DNA of 64,000 nucleotides, taken from NCBI GenBank assembly GCA_900315425.1, contig OMZA01000004.1, forward strand, positions 62,001 to 126,000, in the 5' to 3' direction. Below are positions 46,165 to 56,855 of the stretch, piece after piece. The notes below the pieces were generated by a model. It made no database searches. It was not told the origin of the DNA and saw nothing but the letters and a program-made list of their open reading frames with translations. Origin of the DNA: an uncultured Eubacteriales bacterium. Its GTDB lineage: Bacteria > Bacillota > Clostridia > Lachnospirales > Lachnospiraceae. Within the stretch, counting starts at the first letter, position 1, and the number at the start of each line of letters is the position of its first letter. Position numbers and translations under genes: made by a program.

Positions 46165-46215
46165 AAGGCTGAATCCTAATGATAATATATAAATCGTTAA
46201 GGTTCAGCCTTTTGT
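46165..46215 (+). terminator. Terminator-like hairpin between serA and the DUF1015 gene
   Basis: A 19-base inverted repeat (46165-46183 with 46193-46211, a few imperfect pairs) followed by TTTTG. The DUF1015 ribosome binding site starts within 10 bases and no promoter lies in between, so read-through or regulated termination is likely. Confidence 0.7.
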
Positions 46216-46228
46216 TTAGGAGGACAAA

Positions 46229-47470
46229 ATGGCAACTATAAAGGCGTTCAATGGACTTAGACCTGTAAAAGAACTTGCAAGTCAGGTAGCAGCTCTTCCC
46301 TATGATGTTTATGACAGAGCTGAGGCTGTAGAAGCAGTCAAAGGTAAGGAGTATACATTTTTAAGAATAGATAGAGCAGAGACACAGTTTGATGATTCTA
46401 TGAATATTTATGATGAACAGGTTTATGCCAAGGCAAAGGAATTATTAGAAGCAGACAAGGCTAAGGGAGTATATAAGACAGATCCTAAGAAATGTTATTA
46501 TATCTATGAATTGACAATGGATGGTAGAACCCAGACTGGTATTGTAGCATGTGCTTCAATTGACGATTATGTAAATGGTGTTATAAAGAAACACGAGAAT
46601 ACCAGAGAAGATAAGGAACAGGATAGAATTCATCACGTTGATACAGTAAATGCTCAGACAGGGCCTATTTTCCTGGCATATAGAGAAAACAAAATCATTT
46701 CTAAAGTAATAGAAAAGGCAAAGAACGAAGAGCCTATATTTGACTTTACTGCAGAAGATGGTATAAAACACAGAGGTTTTGTTATTGATAAAGATGAAGA
46801 TATAAAAGTAATAGAAGATGAATTTGATAAAATTAATGATATTTATATTGCAGACGGACATCATAGAGCAGCTTCAGCAGTTAAGGTAGGCTTGAAAAGA
46901 AGAGATGAGAATAAAGATTATAATGGCAGCGAGGAGTTTAATTATTTCTTATCAGTACTTTTTCAGGAACAGGAACTTATGATTATGCCTTATAACAGAG
47001 TTGTTCATGATCTTAATGGAATGACTGATGATGAATTTCTTCAAAAACTCTCTAAGGATTTTAGTGTTGAAGAAAAAGGCGAAAAAGCCTATGCACCATG
47101 TGAAAAGGCAGAATTTGGAATGTATTTAAATGGAAAATGGTACAGTGTAAAAGCTAGTGATAATCTTTTAAGTGAAGATGTTGTAAAGGGCTTGGATGTA
47201 TCTATACTTCAGGATAATGTATTAGGTCCAATGTTAGGAATTGAAGATCCGCGAACAGACAAGAGAATAGAATTCGTCGGAGGTATCAAAGGACTTGAGG
47301 AATTAAAGGTAAGAGCAGATAAAACTAAAGGCGTTGCATTCTCTATGTATGCAACTACTATTCAGGAATTATTTGGAGTAGCAGATGCCAAAAGACTTAT
47401 GCCTCCTAAATCAACATGGTTTGAACCTAAGCTTAGAAGTGGTTTGTTTATACATGAATTGGATAAATAA
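46229..47470 (+). CDS. DUF1015 family protein (candidate serine/phosphoserine enzyme)
   Basis: A soluble protein of 413 residues from the DUF1015 (COG4198) family. Conserved blocks are A-L-P-Y-D-V (22-27), K-K-H-E-N-T-R-E-D-K-E-x-D-R (120-133), and A-D-G-H-H-R-A-A-S-A (208-217), a ParB/sulfiredoxin-like phosphate motif also found in the free-serine kinases SerK and SbnI. Its place directly after serC and serA, with no serB in the window, makes a role in phosphoserine/serine interconversion plausible, but this is inference. The ribosome binding site is TAGGAGG. Confidence 0.85.
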   Translation: MATIKAFNGLRPVKELASQVAALPYDVYDRAEAVEAVKGKEYTFLRIDRAETQFDDSMNIYDEQVYAKAKELLEADKAKGVYKTDPKKCYYIYELTMDGRTQTGIVACASIDDYVNGVIKKHENTREDKEQDRIHHVDTVNAQTGPIFLAYRENKIISKVIEKAKNEEPIFDFTAEDGIKHRGFVIDKDEDIKVIEDEFDKINDIYIADGHHRAASAVKVGLKRRDENKDYNGSEEFNYFLSVLFQEQELMIMPYNRVVHDLNGMTDDEFLQKLSKDFSVEEKGEKAYAPCEKAEFGMYLNGKWYSVKASDNLLSEDVVKGLDVSILQDNVLGPMLGIEDPRTDKRIEFVGGIKGLEELKVRADKTKGVAFSMYATTIQELFGVADAKRLMPPKSTWFEPKLRSGLFIHELDK

Positions 47471-47491
47471 AAAATTTCCCTTTTAAATATC

Positions 47492-47520
47492 TTGAATATA
47501 TAAGTAAAATATAATAAAAT
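47492..47520 (+). promoter_or_regulatory. Sigma-A promoter of the transglutaminase-like gene
   Basis: TTGAAT (47492-47497), a 17-base spacer and TAAAAT (47515-47520), 55 bases before the gene. Confidence 0.6.
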
Positions 47521-47575
47521 ACACATTGTTGTAAATTACTATTAACTTTATTAGATTTGTAAAAAAGGAAAAGAT

Positions 47576-49225
47576 ATGAAATATAGAGATGATTTCAACG
47601 AATTCGATGATGGATTCGATGATGATTACGAAGATAAATTTGAGGATATTGAATTCTTAGATCCGGAAGATGACGGAATAGATATAGATGGTTTCTATGA
47701 CGATGAAATGGATGATGATTATGAGGAGTTTGATGACGAACCATATGAGATAAAGGAAAAAGGTCCTAAGAAAAAATTGTCCAAAGACGCCATAATTAAT
47801 AGAGCAATGGCAATAGCCGGTGTTATTATTATGGGATTTACAATATTCTACGGAACTGTTGCATACAGTGTATTCCACAAGACAACAGCGGCAACTAATA
47901 ATAAAGCTGCTAAGACAGAAGAGGGAGAAGGATTTTTCACAAGTCCTTATACTGATGCAAATGTTACTGAAGAAACAAAACAAGTTCTTAATAACGCAGC
48001 ATTAGAGCCTATGTTAACTAATTATACAGAAGTGGATAATGCAGTTCAGGGTGTTCTTGATGTGACTGTAAAAGACGAAATGACAACATACGAAAAGGTA
48101 AGAAATATTTATGATTACCTTATGTATACATATGATGTAGCAGATACATCATTTATAGATGAGGATAGTGTATATAGTTTCTGTTCGAAATATGAGTATT
48201 CGTCATATTTTGATATGGAACTCATGTATAGAGGCAATCAGGCTATAACTAATAAATCTGGTGATACCAAGGATATAGCATCAGTATTTGCTCTTGCCCT
48301 TCGTAGAATCGGATTACAGGCATATTACATAGATGCTGATAGTTATGTGGATGGATATAGTATTTCTCATGGATATGTTGTAGTTAGCATATATGGGGAT
48401 TATTACGTGTTTGATCCGGCAGCTGAGGATAACCTTACAACTTCCCTTGGAACAAATGAGAATTCATACGCATTTTTCTGCAAGACTTTTGGAGAACTTG
48501 ATGAATCTTATGTGTTATCTGAAGCAGAAGAGTCTATGGAAGAGTTTAACGAATTCAAGACTTTGGGAGACTTTGGATTTGCAGTTACGATTTCTACAAG
48601 TTCAGGAGACAGCACATCTGCAAATGTAACCTATGAATCAGGTTCAGCAGCAAGTGCATCAGCTGACACAATAAAACTTGAAGCTGGAGACAGAATTACA
48701 TTTAAGGGAACAGTAACAGGTAGTGAGACGAATACATGGAAACTTGTTGCTGATGTAAATGATTTATCAGGTAATTACATTAATGAAGTAACCTTGTATA
48801 ATGAGACTCATTCAGAAGCTAGTGATACAGTTTCATACTATCCATCAAAGGGTGGTATTATAAATCTTATGTTTATGGTTACTGATGAAAATGGACGTAC
48901 ATGTACAGTTACATGTAGAGCCGAAGTAGATGGAGATGATACATACTATCGTCCTACTGAGCCAGAGACAGAAGAGGAAACATCAACAACTGTATATTAT
49001 GAAGAAACTACACATGAAACAACAGTATATTACGATGAGACAACTAATGAAGTAACAACATATGAGGAAATCAATGACGATGATTCCCAATATGATGAAA
49101 CAACTGCTCCAGAGACAACACCGGCAGAAACGACACCAGCAGAGACAACACCAGCAGAGACAACGCCAGCAGAGACAACACCGGCAGAGACAACACCAGC
49201 AGAGTCAACTACTGTGGCTCCATAG
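47576..49225 (+). CDS. Membrane-anchored protein with degenerate transglutaminase-like domain and ETTPA repeats
   Basis: A 549-residue envelope protein. The cytoplasmic N-terminus (1-60) is extremely acidic with Asp/Glu runs; a basic stretch and a membrane helix (about 75-97) follow. Outside the cell lies a transglutaminase-like domain (about 165-285) with H265 (S-H-G-Y) and D280 (F-D-P) of the triad, but Thr231 stands where the nucleophilic Cys is expected (G-D-T-K-D-I-A instead of G-x-C-x-D-x-A). A beta-sandwich-like region (about 345-460) is followed by a Thr/Glu-rich tail with six E-T-T-P-A repeats. No sorting signal is seen. The start follows AAAAGGAAAAG. A binding or scaffold role is more likely than catalysis. 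Confidence 0.82.
   Translation: MKYRDDFNEFDDGFDDDYEDKFEDIEFLDPEDDGIDIDGFYDDEMDDDYEEFDDEPYEIKEKGPKKKLSKDAIINRAMAIAGVIIMGFTIFYGTVAYSVFHKTTAATNNKAAKTEEGEGFFTSPYTDANVTEETKQVLNNAALEPMLTNYTEVDNAVQGVLDVTVKDEMTTYEKVRNIYDYLMYTYDVADTSFIDEDSVYSFCSKYEYSSYFDMELMYRGNQAITNKSGDTKDIASVFALALRRIGLQAYYIDADSYVDGYSISHGYVVVSIYGDYYVFDPAAEDNLTTSLGTNENSYAFFCKTFGELDESYVLSEAEESMEEFNEFKTLGDFGFAVTISTSSGDSTSANVTYESGSAASASADTIKLEAGDRITFKGTVTGSETNTWKLVADVNDLSGNYINEVTLYNETHSEASDTVSYYPSKGGIINLMFMVTDENGRTCTVTCRAEVDGDDTYYRPTEPETEEETSTTVYYEETTHETTVYYDETTNEVTTYEEINDDDSQYDETTAPETTPAETTPAETTPAETTPAETTPAETTPAESTTVAP
49112..49201 (+). repeat. Six tandem 15-bp repeats coding for ETTPA
   Basis: Six in-frame copies of a 15-base unit (type GAGACAACACCAGCA) with few third-position differences. 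They encode a Thr/Pro/Glu linker typical of wall-spanning regions and could vary in number by slippage. Confidence 0.9.
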
Positions 49226-49242
49226 TTAAGATTAAAAGTAAC

Positions 49243-49270
49243 GTCGGCACGGTAATCCGTGCCGACTTTT
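49243..49270 (+). terminator. Rho-independent terminator
   Basis: A perfect, GC-rich 10-bp stem (49243-49252 with 49257-49266) with a TAAT loop and TTTTGTATT. The next start codon is 25 bases away. Confidence 0.88.
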
Positions 49271-49291
49271 GTATTATATGGAGATGTATAA

Positions 49292-50230
49292 ATGAGATAT
49301 ACAGAATATGAGGAATGCAAGCTTTGTCCTAGAAAATGCGGTATTAATCGATATGAAGAGATGGGATATTGCAAATGTACAACAAATATAAAAGCTTCCA
49401 GGGCGGCACTTCATTACATGGAGGAGCCTTGTATAAGTGGTAAAAATGGAAGTGGTACAATATTTTTTTCAGGTTGTAGTTTGGGATGTATATTTTGCCA
49501 GAATTATAAAATTTCCAGAGAAAATTTTGGTATAGATATTTCTACAGAAAAGTTAGCTGATATTATGTTAAGATTACAGGATATGGGAGCTAATAATATT
49601 AATCTGGTAACAGGTTCCATGTATGTTCCTACAATTCTTCGTTGCCTTGACACTGTAAAAAATAAACTGTATATTCCTATTGTGTATAATACAGGTGGAT
49701 ATGAGACAGCAGAAAACATACAAAGATTAAAGGGATATGTAGATATTTACCTTACTGATATAAAATATTTTGACAGTGAATTGTCTTCTAGATATTTGGG
49801 GGCAAAAAATTATTTTAAATATGCAAGTGAAGCTGCAAGGCTTATGATTAGACAGACAGGTGTACCAAAGTTTTACGAAAAAGCAGGGGAAGATGAAAAA
49901 ATGCTTAAATCCGGAACCATTATAAGGCATCTTGTAATGCCGGGTTCAAGAAAAGATTCCATGAATATATTACAATGGATGGCTGATAATTTGGAAAGAA
50001 ATAGTTATCTGATTAGCATAATGAGTCAGTATACTCCAGTGCATTCAGATTTGCTAAATGAAAGAGATAAAGAATCTTTTAGTAAAATTAACAGACTCGT
50101 CACAAGCTTTGAGTATAATAGCGTAGTGGATAAAGCGTTAGAGTTAGGAATAGATTTAGGATATATGCAGGCAAAAGAAAGTCATGGTAGAAAATACACG
50201 CCGGATTTTGACTTACAGGGATTAGATTAG
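49292..50230 (+). CDS. PflX-like radical SAM protein
   Basis: A radical SAM protein of 312 residues resembling PflX (COG1313), often annotated as putative pyruvate formate-lyase activase. The SAM-cluster motif is C62-x3-C66-x2-C69 (G-C-S-L-G-C-I-F-C-Q-N). An N-terminal Cys-rich motif (C9, C12, C16, C27, C29) suggests a second metal site. The true target is unknown; no pyruvate formate-lyase or other glycyl radical enzyme gene is adjacent. The ribosome binding site is GGAGATG, directly after the terminator of the previous gene. It is 15 bases from the aminopeptidase gene. Confidence 0.85.
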   Translation: MRYTEYEECKLCPRKCGINRYEEMGYCKCTTNIKASRAALHYMEEPCISGKNGSGTIFFSGCSLGCIFCQNYKISRENFGIDISTEKLADIMLRLQDMGANNINLVTGSMYVPTILRCLDTVKNKLYIPIVYNTGGYETAENIQRLKGYVDIYLTDIKYFDSELSSRYLGAKNYFKYASEAARLMIRQTGVPKFYEKAGEDEKMLKSGTIIRHLVMPGSRKDSMNILQWMADNLERNSYLISIMSQYTPVHSDLLNERDKESFSKINRLVTSFEYNSVVDKALELGIDLGYMQAKESHGRKYTPDFDLQGLD

Positions 50231-50245
50231 AAAAGGAGATTTAAA

Positions 50246-51622
50246 ATGGCTGAAAATAGTTGTTGGGAGAATTATTCCCAGGAAGATTTAGAAGAACTTA
50301 ATAAATTAAATAATGAGTATATTGAATTTTTGTCACAGTGTAAAACTGAAAGAGAATGTGTTAAAGAATGTGTAAGACAGGCAGAAGAAGCTGGATATAA
50401 GGATTTACAAAAGGTGATTGATAATAAAGAAAGCGTACAGGCTGGAGATAAGCTTTATTATAAATACATGGATAAATCCATTGTTATGTTTAACATTGGC
50501 TCAGAGTCTATCGAAAAAGGTCTTAACATTTTAGGTGCCCATATTGATTCTCCTAGATTGGATATTAAACAGAATCCATTATATGAGAATTCAGGCCTGG
50601 CTTATTTGGATACCCATTACTATGGTGGAATAAAAAAATATCAGTGGGTAACAATTCCTCTTGCTATCCATGGAGTTGTGGTTAAGACAGATGGAACAAA
50701 GATTGATGTGAAAGTAGGGGAAGACCCTAATGATCCGGTATTATTTATATCTGACATTCTCATTCACCTTGCTCAAAATCAATTGGAGAAGAGAGGAAAC
50801 AAGGTTGTTGAGGGAGAAGATTTAGATATTCTGGTAGGTAATATGCCTCTTAAGGGTGAGAAGAAAGAGGCTGTTAAGAAAAATATTCTTAAGCTTATTA
50901 AAGATAAATATGATTTTGAAGAAAAAGACTTTATGTCTGCTGAGTTAGAGGTAGTACCTGCAGGAAGAGCCAGAAGCGCAGGTCTTGATTCAAGTATGAT
51001 TCTTGCATACGGTCATGATGATAAAGTATGTGCATATACATCTTTGGCTGCAATGTTAGAAAAAGACGAAGTTAAGAGAACCGCCTGTCTTCTTTTAGTG
51101 GATAAGGAAGAGATTGGTAGCGTAGGTGCCACGGGAATGCGCTCTAGATTCTTTGAAAATGTTCTCTGTGAGTTATTAGATAGAATGGGACAGGGTTCAG
51201 ATCTTGTTCTTAGAAGAGTCCTTGCTAATTCTAAGATGCTTTCATCAGATGTAAATGCAGCCTTTGACCCATTGTATGCTGAAGTATTTGAAAAGAGAAA
51301 TGCTTCATTCTTTGGAAAAGGTCTTGTTATTAATAAATACACCGGTTCTAGAGGTAAATCCGGTTCTAATGATGCAAACGCTGAGTACTTAGGAGAAGTA
51401 AGACGTATATTTGAGAAATATGATGTGGCATATCAAAGTTCAGAACTGGGAAAAGTAGACCAGGGTGGTGGTGGAACCATCGCTTATATAATGGCTTTAT
51501 ATGGAATGGATGTTGTGGATAGTGGTGTTGCAGTACTTAGTATGCATGCCCCTCATGAAGCAGTAAGCAAAGCAGATGTTTACGAGGCAAAGAAGGGATA
51601 CGTAGCATTTATTTCCGAATAA
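50246..51622 (+). CDS. M18 family aminopeptidase
   Basis: A cytoplasmic zinc aminopeptidase of 458 residues, related to aspartyl aminopeptidase. The metal-binding blocks are G-A-H-I-D-S-P-R-L-D, the internal D-K-E-E-I-G-S (catalytic Glu and metal ligand) and M-H-A-P-H-E-A near the C-terminus, with Y-G-G-I-x-x-Y-Q-W also typical of M18. The start follows AAAAGGAGAT. It is probably cotranscribed with the radical SAM gene; a functional link is not evident. Confidence 0.92.
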   Translation: MAENSCWENYSQEDLEELNKLNNEYIEFLSQCKTERECVKECVRQAEEAGYKDLQKVIDNKESVQAGDKLYYKYMDKSIVMFNIGSESIEKGLNILGAHIDSPRLDIKQNPLYENSGLAYLDTHYYGGIKKYQWVTIPLAIHGVVVKTDGTKIDVKVGEDPNDPVLFISDILIHLAQNQLEKRGNKVVEGEDLDILVGNMPLKGEKKEAVKKNILKLIKDKYDFEEKDFMSAELEVVPAGRARSAGLDSSMILAYGHDDKVCAYTSLAAMLEKDEVKRTACLLLVDKEEIGSVGATGMRSRFFENVLCELLDRMGQGSDLVLRRVLANSKMLSSDVNAAFDPLYAEVFEKRNASFFGKGLVINKYTGSRGKSGSNDANAEYLGEVRRIFEKYDVAYQSSELGKVDQGGGGTIAYIMALYGMDVVDSGVAVLSMHAPHEAVSKADVYEAKKGYVAFISE

Positions 51623-51659
51623 AAGAATAGAAATTATACATGGATAAAACGGAGGAAAC

Positions 51660-53468
51660 ATGGTAGATCAGAAGCATATCAGAAATTTTTGTATAATAGC
51701 TCACATTGATCATGGAAAGTCTACCCTTGCAGACAGAATCATTGAGAAGACAGGACTTCTTACTGATAGAGAGATGCAAGATCAAGTATTAGACAACATG
51801 GATCTTGAAAGAGAAAGAGGTATAACTATAAAGTCTCAGGCTGTTAGAACAGTCTATAAGGCTAAAAACGGAGAAGAATACGTATTCAATCTTATAGATA
51901 CTCCAGGACATGTGGATTTTAACTATGAAGTATCAAGAAGTTTGGCGGCCTGCGATGGAGCAATCTTAGTAGTGGATGCGTCTCAGGGTGTAGAGGCACA
52001 AACTCTTGCAAATGTATATTTAGCATTGGATCATGATTTGGATGTGCTTCCAGTTATTAATAAAATTGATTTACCAAGCGCAGACCCTGAAAGGGTAATA
52101 GAGGAGATAGAGGATGTTGTCGGTATTGAGGCCGAAGGTTCACCCCTTATATCGGCTAAAAACGGCATAAATATTGAAGAAGTCTTAGAACAGGTAGTAA
52201 CTAAGATACCTGAGCCAAAAGGGGATAAAAATGCCCCATTTAAGGCTCTTATATTTGATAGCATTTATGATGCATATAAAGGCGTTATAGTATTTTTCAG
52301 AGTAATGGATGGAACCGTTAAAGCAGGTACAAATGTACTTATGATGGCAACAGGGGCAAAGCAGCAGGTAATAGAGGTAGGATATTTTGGTGCAGGAAAA
52401 TACATACCATGTGATGAGTTATCCGCTGGAATGGTAGGATATTTAACAGCCAGTATTAAAAATGTGTCTGATACCAGAGTAGGTGATACTATAACTGATG
52501 CGGACAGACCATGTGACGAACCCCTTCCCGGATATAAGAAAGTTCAGTCCATGGTATATTGTGGAATGTATCCGGTGGATGGTGCTAAGTATCCGGAACT
52601 TAGGGATGCTTTAGAAAAGCTTCAGTTAAATGATGCCAGCTTAAATTATGAGCCAGAGACATCTGCAGCCTTGGGATTTGGTTTTAGATGCGGATTCTTA
52701 GGTCTGTTACATTTGGATATTATCCAGGAAAGATTGGAAAGAGAATATAATTTGGACCTTATAACCACAGCTCCCGGAGTTGTTTATAAGGTATATAAAA
52801 CTAATGGCGAGATGATAGAACTAACCAATCCATCAAATCTTCCAGACCCATCTTTAATAGACTACATGGAAGAGCCTATTGTAAAGGCTGAGATTATGGT
52901 TACCACAGAGTTCATTGGACCAATTATGGAACTTTGTCAGGAAAGACGTGGAGTATATGTGGATATGGATTATATTGAAGAAACAAGAGCCCTTATAAGA
53001 TACGATCTTCCTTTAAACGAGATTATTTACGACTTCTTTGATGCTCTTAAATCAAGATCAAGAGGATATGCTTCCTTTGATTATGATTTAAAAGGATATG
53101 TAAAATCAAATCTTGTTAAGTTAGACATTTTAATCAACAGGGAAACAGTGGATGCTCTTTCTTTTATTGTACATGCGGATACCGCCTACGAGCGTGGTAG
53201 AAAAATGTGTGAGAAATTAAAGAAGGAAATTCCAAGACAGCTCTTTGAAATTCCTATTCAGGCGGCCATTGGTGGTAAAGTAATAGCAAGAGAAACTGTA
53301 AAAGCTATGAGAAAAGACGTACTTGCTAAATGTTACGGTGGTGACATTACCCGTAAGAAAAAACTTTTGGAAAAGCAAAAGGAAGGAAAGAAGAGAATGC
53401 GTCAGGTAGGAAATGTGGTAATACCACAGCAGGCATTTATGAGCGTTCTCAAATTAGACGAGGAATAA
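51660..53468 (+). CDS. lepA: Elongation factor 4 (LepA)
   Basis: A ribosomal GTPase of 602 residues that acts on stalled or back-slipped ribosomes and in assembly. G1 is A-H-I-D-H-G-K-S-T (14-22), G2 R-G-I-T-I-K, G3 D-T-P-G-H-V-D-F, G4 N-K-I-D. The EF-G-like domains and the LepA-specific C-terminal domain, with the [19 protein letters not shown] end, are complete. The ribosome binding site is CGGAGG. Stop and hemW start overlap in TAATG. Confidence 0.97.
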   Translation: MVDQKHIRNFCIIAHIDHGKSTLADRIIEKTGLLTDREMQDQVLDNMDLERERGITIKSQAVRTVYKAKNGEEYVFNLIDTPGHVDFNYEVSRSLAACDGAILVVDASQGVEAQTLANVYLALDHDLDVLPVINKIDLPSADPERVIEEIEDVVGIEAEGSPLISAKNGINIEEVLEQVVTKIPEPKGDKNAPFKALIFDSIYDAYKGVIVFFRVMDGTVKAGTNVLMMATGAKQQVIEVGYFGAGKYIPCDELSAGMVGYLTASIKNVSDTRVGDTITDADRPCDEPLPGYKKVQSMVYCGMYPVDGAKYPELRDALEKLQLNDASLNYEPETSAALGFGFRCGFLGLLHLDIIQERLEREYNLDLITTAPGVVYKVYKTNGEMIELTNPSNLPDPSLIDYMEEPIVKAEIMVTTEFIGPIMELCQERRGVYVDMDYIEETRALIRYDLPLNEIIYDFFDALKSRSRGYASFDYDLKGYVKSNLVKLDILINRETVDALSFIVHADTAYERGRKMCEKLKKEIPRQLFEIPIQAAIGGKVIARETVKAMRKDVLAKCYGGDITRKKKLLEKQKEGKKRMRQVGNVVIPQQAFMSVLKLDEE

Positions 53469-54604
53469 TGACAGCAGGAATATACCTACATATACCGTTT
53501 TGTGTTAAAAAATGTCTTTACTGTGATTTTATTTCCGGAACAAACAGTAAAGAAACAATAGAAAATTATATTAATTCGATGGTGAATGAAATAGAATCTA
53601 CGGACATTAATCAGGACGTAGATTCTGTTTTTATAGGTGGAGGAACGCCAAGTTCTATACCACCTGAATACATTGCAAAAGTAGTGGATTGCTTAAGGAT
53701 AAAATTAGGCAATAGATTTTTAAAGGACAGCGAGATAACTATTGAAACCAATCCTAAAACGATTAGTGAAAATGCTCTTAAAATCTATCACGATACAGGT
53801 ATTAATAGAATAAGCATGGGACTTCAATCCTGTATTGACAGTGAATTAAAGTCTTTAGGAAGAATACATACATTTAAAGATTTCTTAGATAGTTACAATA
53901 TAGCCACAAGATATTTCGATAATATAAATATAGATTTAATATCCGGAATTCCACATCAAACCATGGATTCCTTCAAGGAGTCTTTAAAAAAAGTTGGGGA
54001 TTTAAATCCTAATCACATATCAGTGTATAGCCTGATAATTGAAGAGGGGACACCTTTTTATGAAATGTATGGTCCGGAAGGAAAGTTTAAAGACAGCCTT
54101 CCTAATGAGGATATAGACAGGGAAATGTATCATTTTACAAAAGAATACCTTAGCACTTTAGGCTACAACAGATATGAGATATCTAATTATGCTAAGGAGA
54201 ATAAGGAGAGCCGCCATAATCTGAAATATTGGAAAGGCAATAATTACTATGGATTTGGAATTGCTGCTGCCTCTTTGGTGGATAATATAAGATATAAAAA
54301 TACGGATAATTTAAAGGAGTATATAGATGCAATGGGCAGTCCTGAAAAGATTCGTATAACCCAAGAGATATTAGATATTGAAGATTGCATGTCGGAGTAC
54401 ATGATTCTGGGATTAAGGTTAATCAAGGGTGTTAGTCCTAAAGAGTTTAAGGCACGTTTTAATGAAGATATGGAAAATAAATACGGGGATATTTTGAATA
54501 AATATTTGAATATGGGACTATTACATACAACAATCGATGGAAACTTTGCTTTAACAGATAAAGGTTTGGATGTAAGTAATAGCGTTATGGAAGAATTCCT
54601 TTAA
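53468..54604 (+). CDS. hemW: Radical SAM heme chaperone HemW
   Basis: A HemN-like protein of 378 residues that inserts heme into target proteins in the species studied. The cluster motif is C12-x3-C16-x2-C19; the next block is I-G-G-G-T-P-S. The heme-binding H-N-x-x-Y-W motif (H-N-L-K-Y-W) is present, separating it from true HemN. It overlaps lepA by one base, the usual lepA-hemW coupling. The long intervening loops are Lys/Asn-rich. Confidence 0.94.
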   Translation: MTAGIYLHIPFCVKKCLYCDFISGTNSKETIENYINSMVNEIESTDINQDVDSVFIGGGTPSSIPPEYIAKVVDCLRIKLGNRFLKDSEITIETNPKTISENALKIYHDTGINRISMGLQSCIDSELKSLGRIHTFKDFLDSYNIATRYFDNINIDLISGIPHQTMDSFKESLKKVGDLNPNHISVYSLIIEEGTPFYEMYGPEGKFKDSLPNEDIDREMYHFTKEYLSTLGYNRYEISNYAKENKESRHNLKYWKGNNYYGFGIAAASLVDNIRYKNTDNLKEYIDAMGSPEKIRITQEILDIEDCMSEYMILGLRLIKGVSPKEFKARFNEDMENKYGDILNKYLNMGLLHTTIDGNFALTDKGLDVSNSVMEEFL

Positions 54605-54622
54605 TTTATTGGGGAATTGGGG

Positions 54623-54651
54623 TTGTTATTTACCAAAAAAAAATCTATAAT
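54623..54651 (+). promoter_or_regulatory. Sigma-A promoter of the DUF6106 gene
   Basis: TTGTTA (54623-54628), a 17-base spacer and a perfect TATAAT (54646-54651), 28 bases before the gene. Confidence 0.65.
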
Positions 54652-54679
54652 TTTGAATAAAGTTTAATGGAGGTTTTAA

Positions 54680-55201
54680 ATGAATTCTATATATCATGAA
54701 TGGCTGGTAAAAAGGAATAGAATTTTTAGCGATATCGTGTTTAGAACACTTGCAATACTTGGATGCGTAGTAGTTCCATTTATTGTTTCACTTTTAATCG
54801 CAAAATTCGCACCTTTTTTTATTTTTGGCTCAGTAGTAGTATTTGCACTTATGGTGTGGTTAGCAGTGGTTGTATTTAAAAGAACAAATGTTGAATATGA
54901 ATACAAGTTTTTACAGGATGAACTTAGAATTGATAAGATAATGGGACAGAGTAAAAGAAAAAGATGTGCTACAGTAAATGTAGGAAAAGTTGAGTTCATG
55001 GCAAAGGAAGGGGATCCTGAATTAGATTCGTTTGAGAATCTTGATTACTATGTTGTGGATTATTCTAGCCGAAGTGATGAAGATAATAAATACGTCATTT
55101 TCTATAAGGGAGAAGGACAGTATGCTAAGGTTATAATTGAACCTAATGATGATATTCTAAAACAGTTTAAATATACAGCACCTAATCGTGTTCGTATCTA
55201 A
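54680..55201 (+). CDS. DUF6106 family membrane protein
   Basis: A 173-residue membrane protein of unknown function. The first residues W-L-V-K-R are followed by two hydrophobic helices (about 21-42 and 46-68), then a soluble C-terminal domain with F-L-Q-D-E-L-R-I-D-K-I and K-R-x-R-C-A-T-V-N-V that looks like a beta-rich, PH-like fold facing the cytoplasm. The C-terminus ends P-N-R-V-R-I. The ribosome binding site is TGGAGG. It is a single gene with its own promoter, between hemW and guaB. Family assignment is by overall resemblance. Confidence 0.75.
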   Translation: MNSIYHEWLVKRNRIFSDIVFRTLAILGCVVVPFIVSLLIAKFAPFFIFGSVVVFALMVWLAVVVFKRTNVEYEYKFLQDELRIDKIMGQSKRKRCATVNVGKVEFMAKEGDPELDSFENLDYYVVDYSSRSDEDNKYVIFYKGEGQYAKVIIEPNDDILKQFKYTAPNRVRI

Positions 55202-55240
55202 AAATACTTAATAGTAATTTTATACAAATATAAGTAATAA

Positions 55241-56782
<1,542 letters not shown>

Positions 56783-56809
56783 TAAAAAATATAGTAATGA
56801 TGACACATC

Positions 56810-56836
56810 AAAACCCACCAGTTGCTGGTGGGTTTT
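56810..56836 (+). terminator. Rho-independent terminator after guaB
   Basis: A perfect 12-bp stem (56810-56821 with 56825-56836) with a 3-base loop ending in TTTT. The greA start is only 19 bases further. Confidence 0.85.
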
Positions 56837-56855
56837 AATGCATTAGGAGGTTTTT

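Noticed and set aside
46140..46228. Possible riboswitch or small RNA between serA and DUF1015
   Set aside because: Only one long hairpin with a short T-run is seen; no conserved aptamer core (glycine, SAM, serine-related) is recognisable, so it is kept as a terminator-like hairpin.
49112..49201. Short regular repeats considered as a CRISPR array
   Set aside because: The 15-base units are direct tandem copies without spacers, stay in frame and encode ETTPA; no cas genes are nearby.
49030..49374. Open frame on the minus strand with SAGVV repeats
   Set aside because: It is the antisense reading of the ETTPA repeats and runs through the terminator at 49243-49270; no ribosome binding site.
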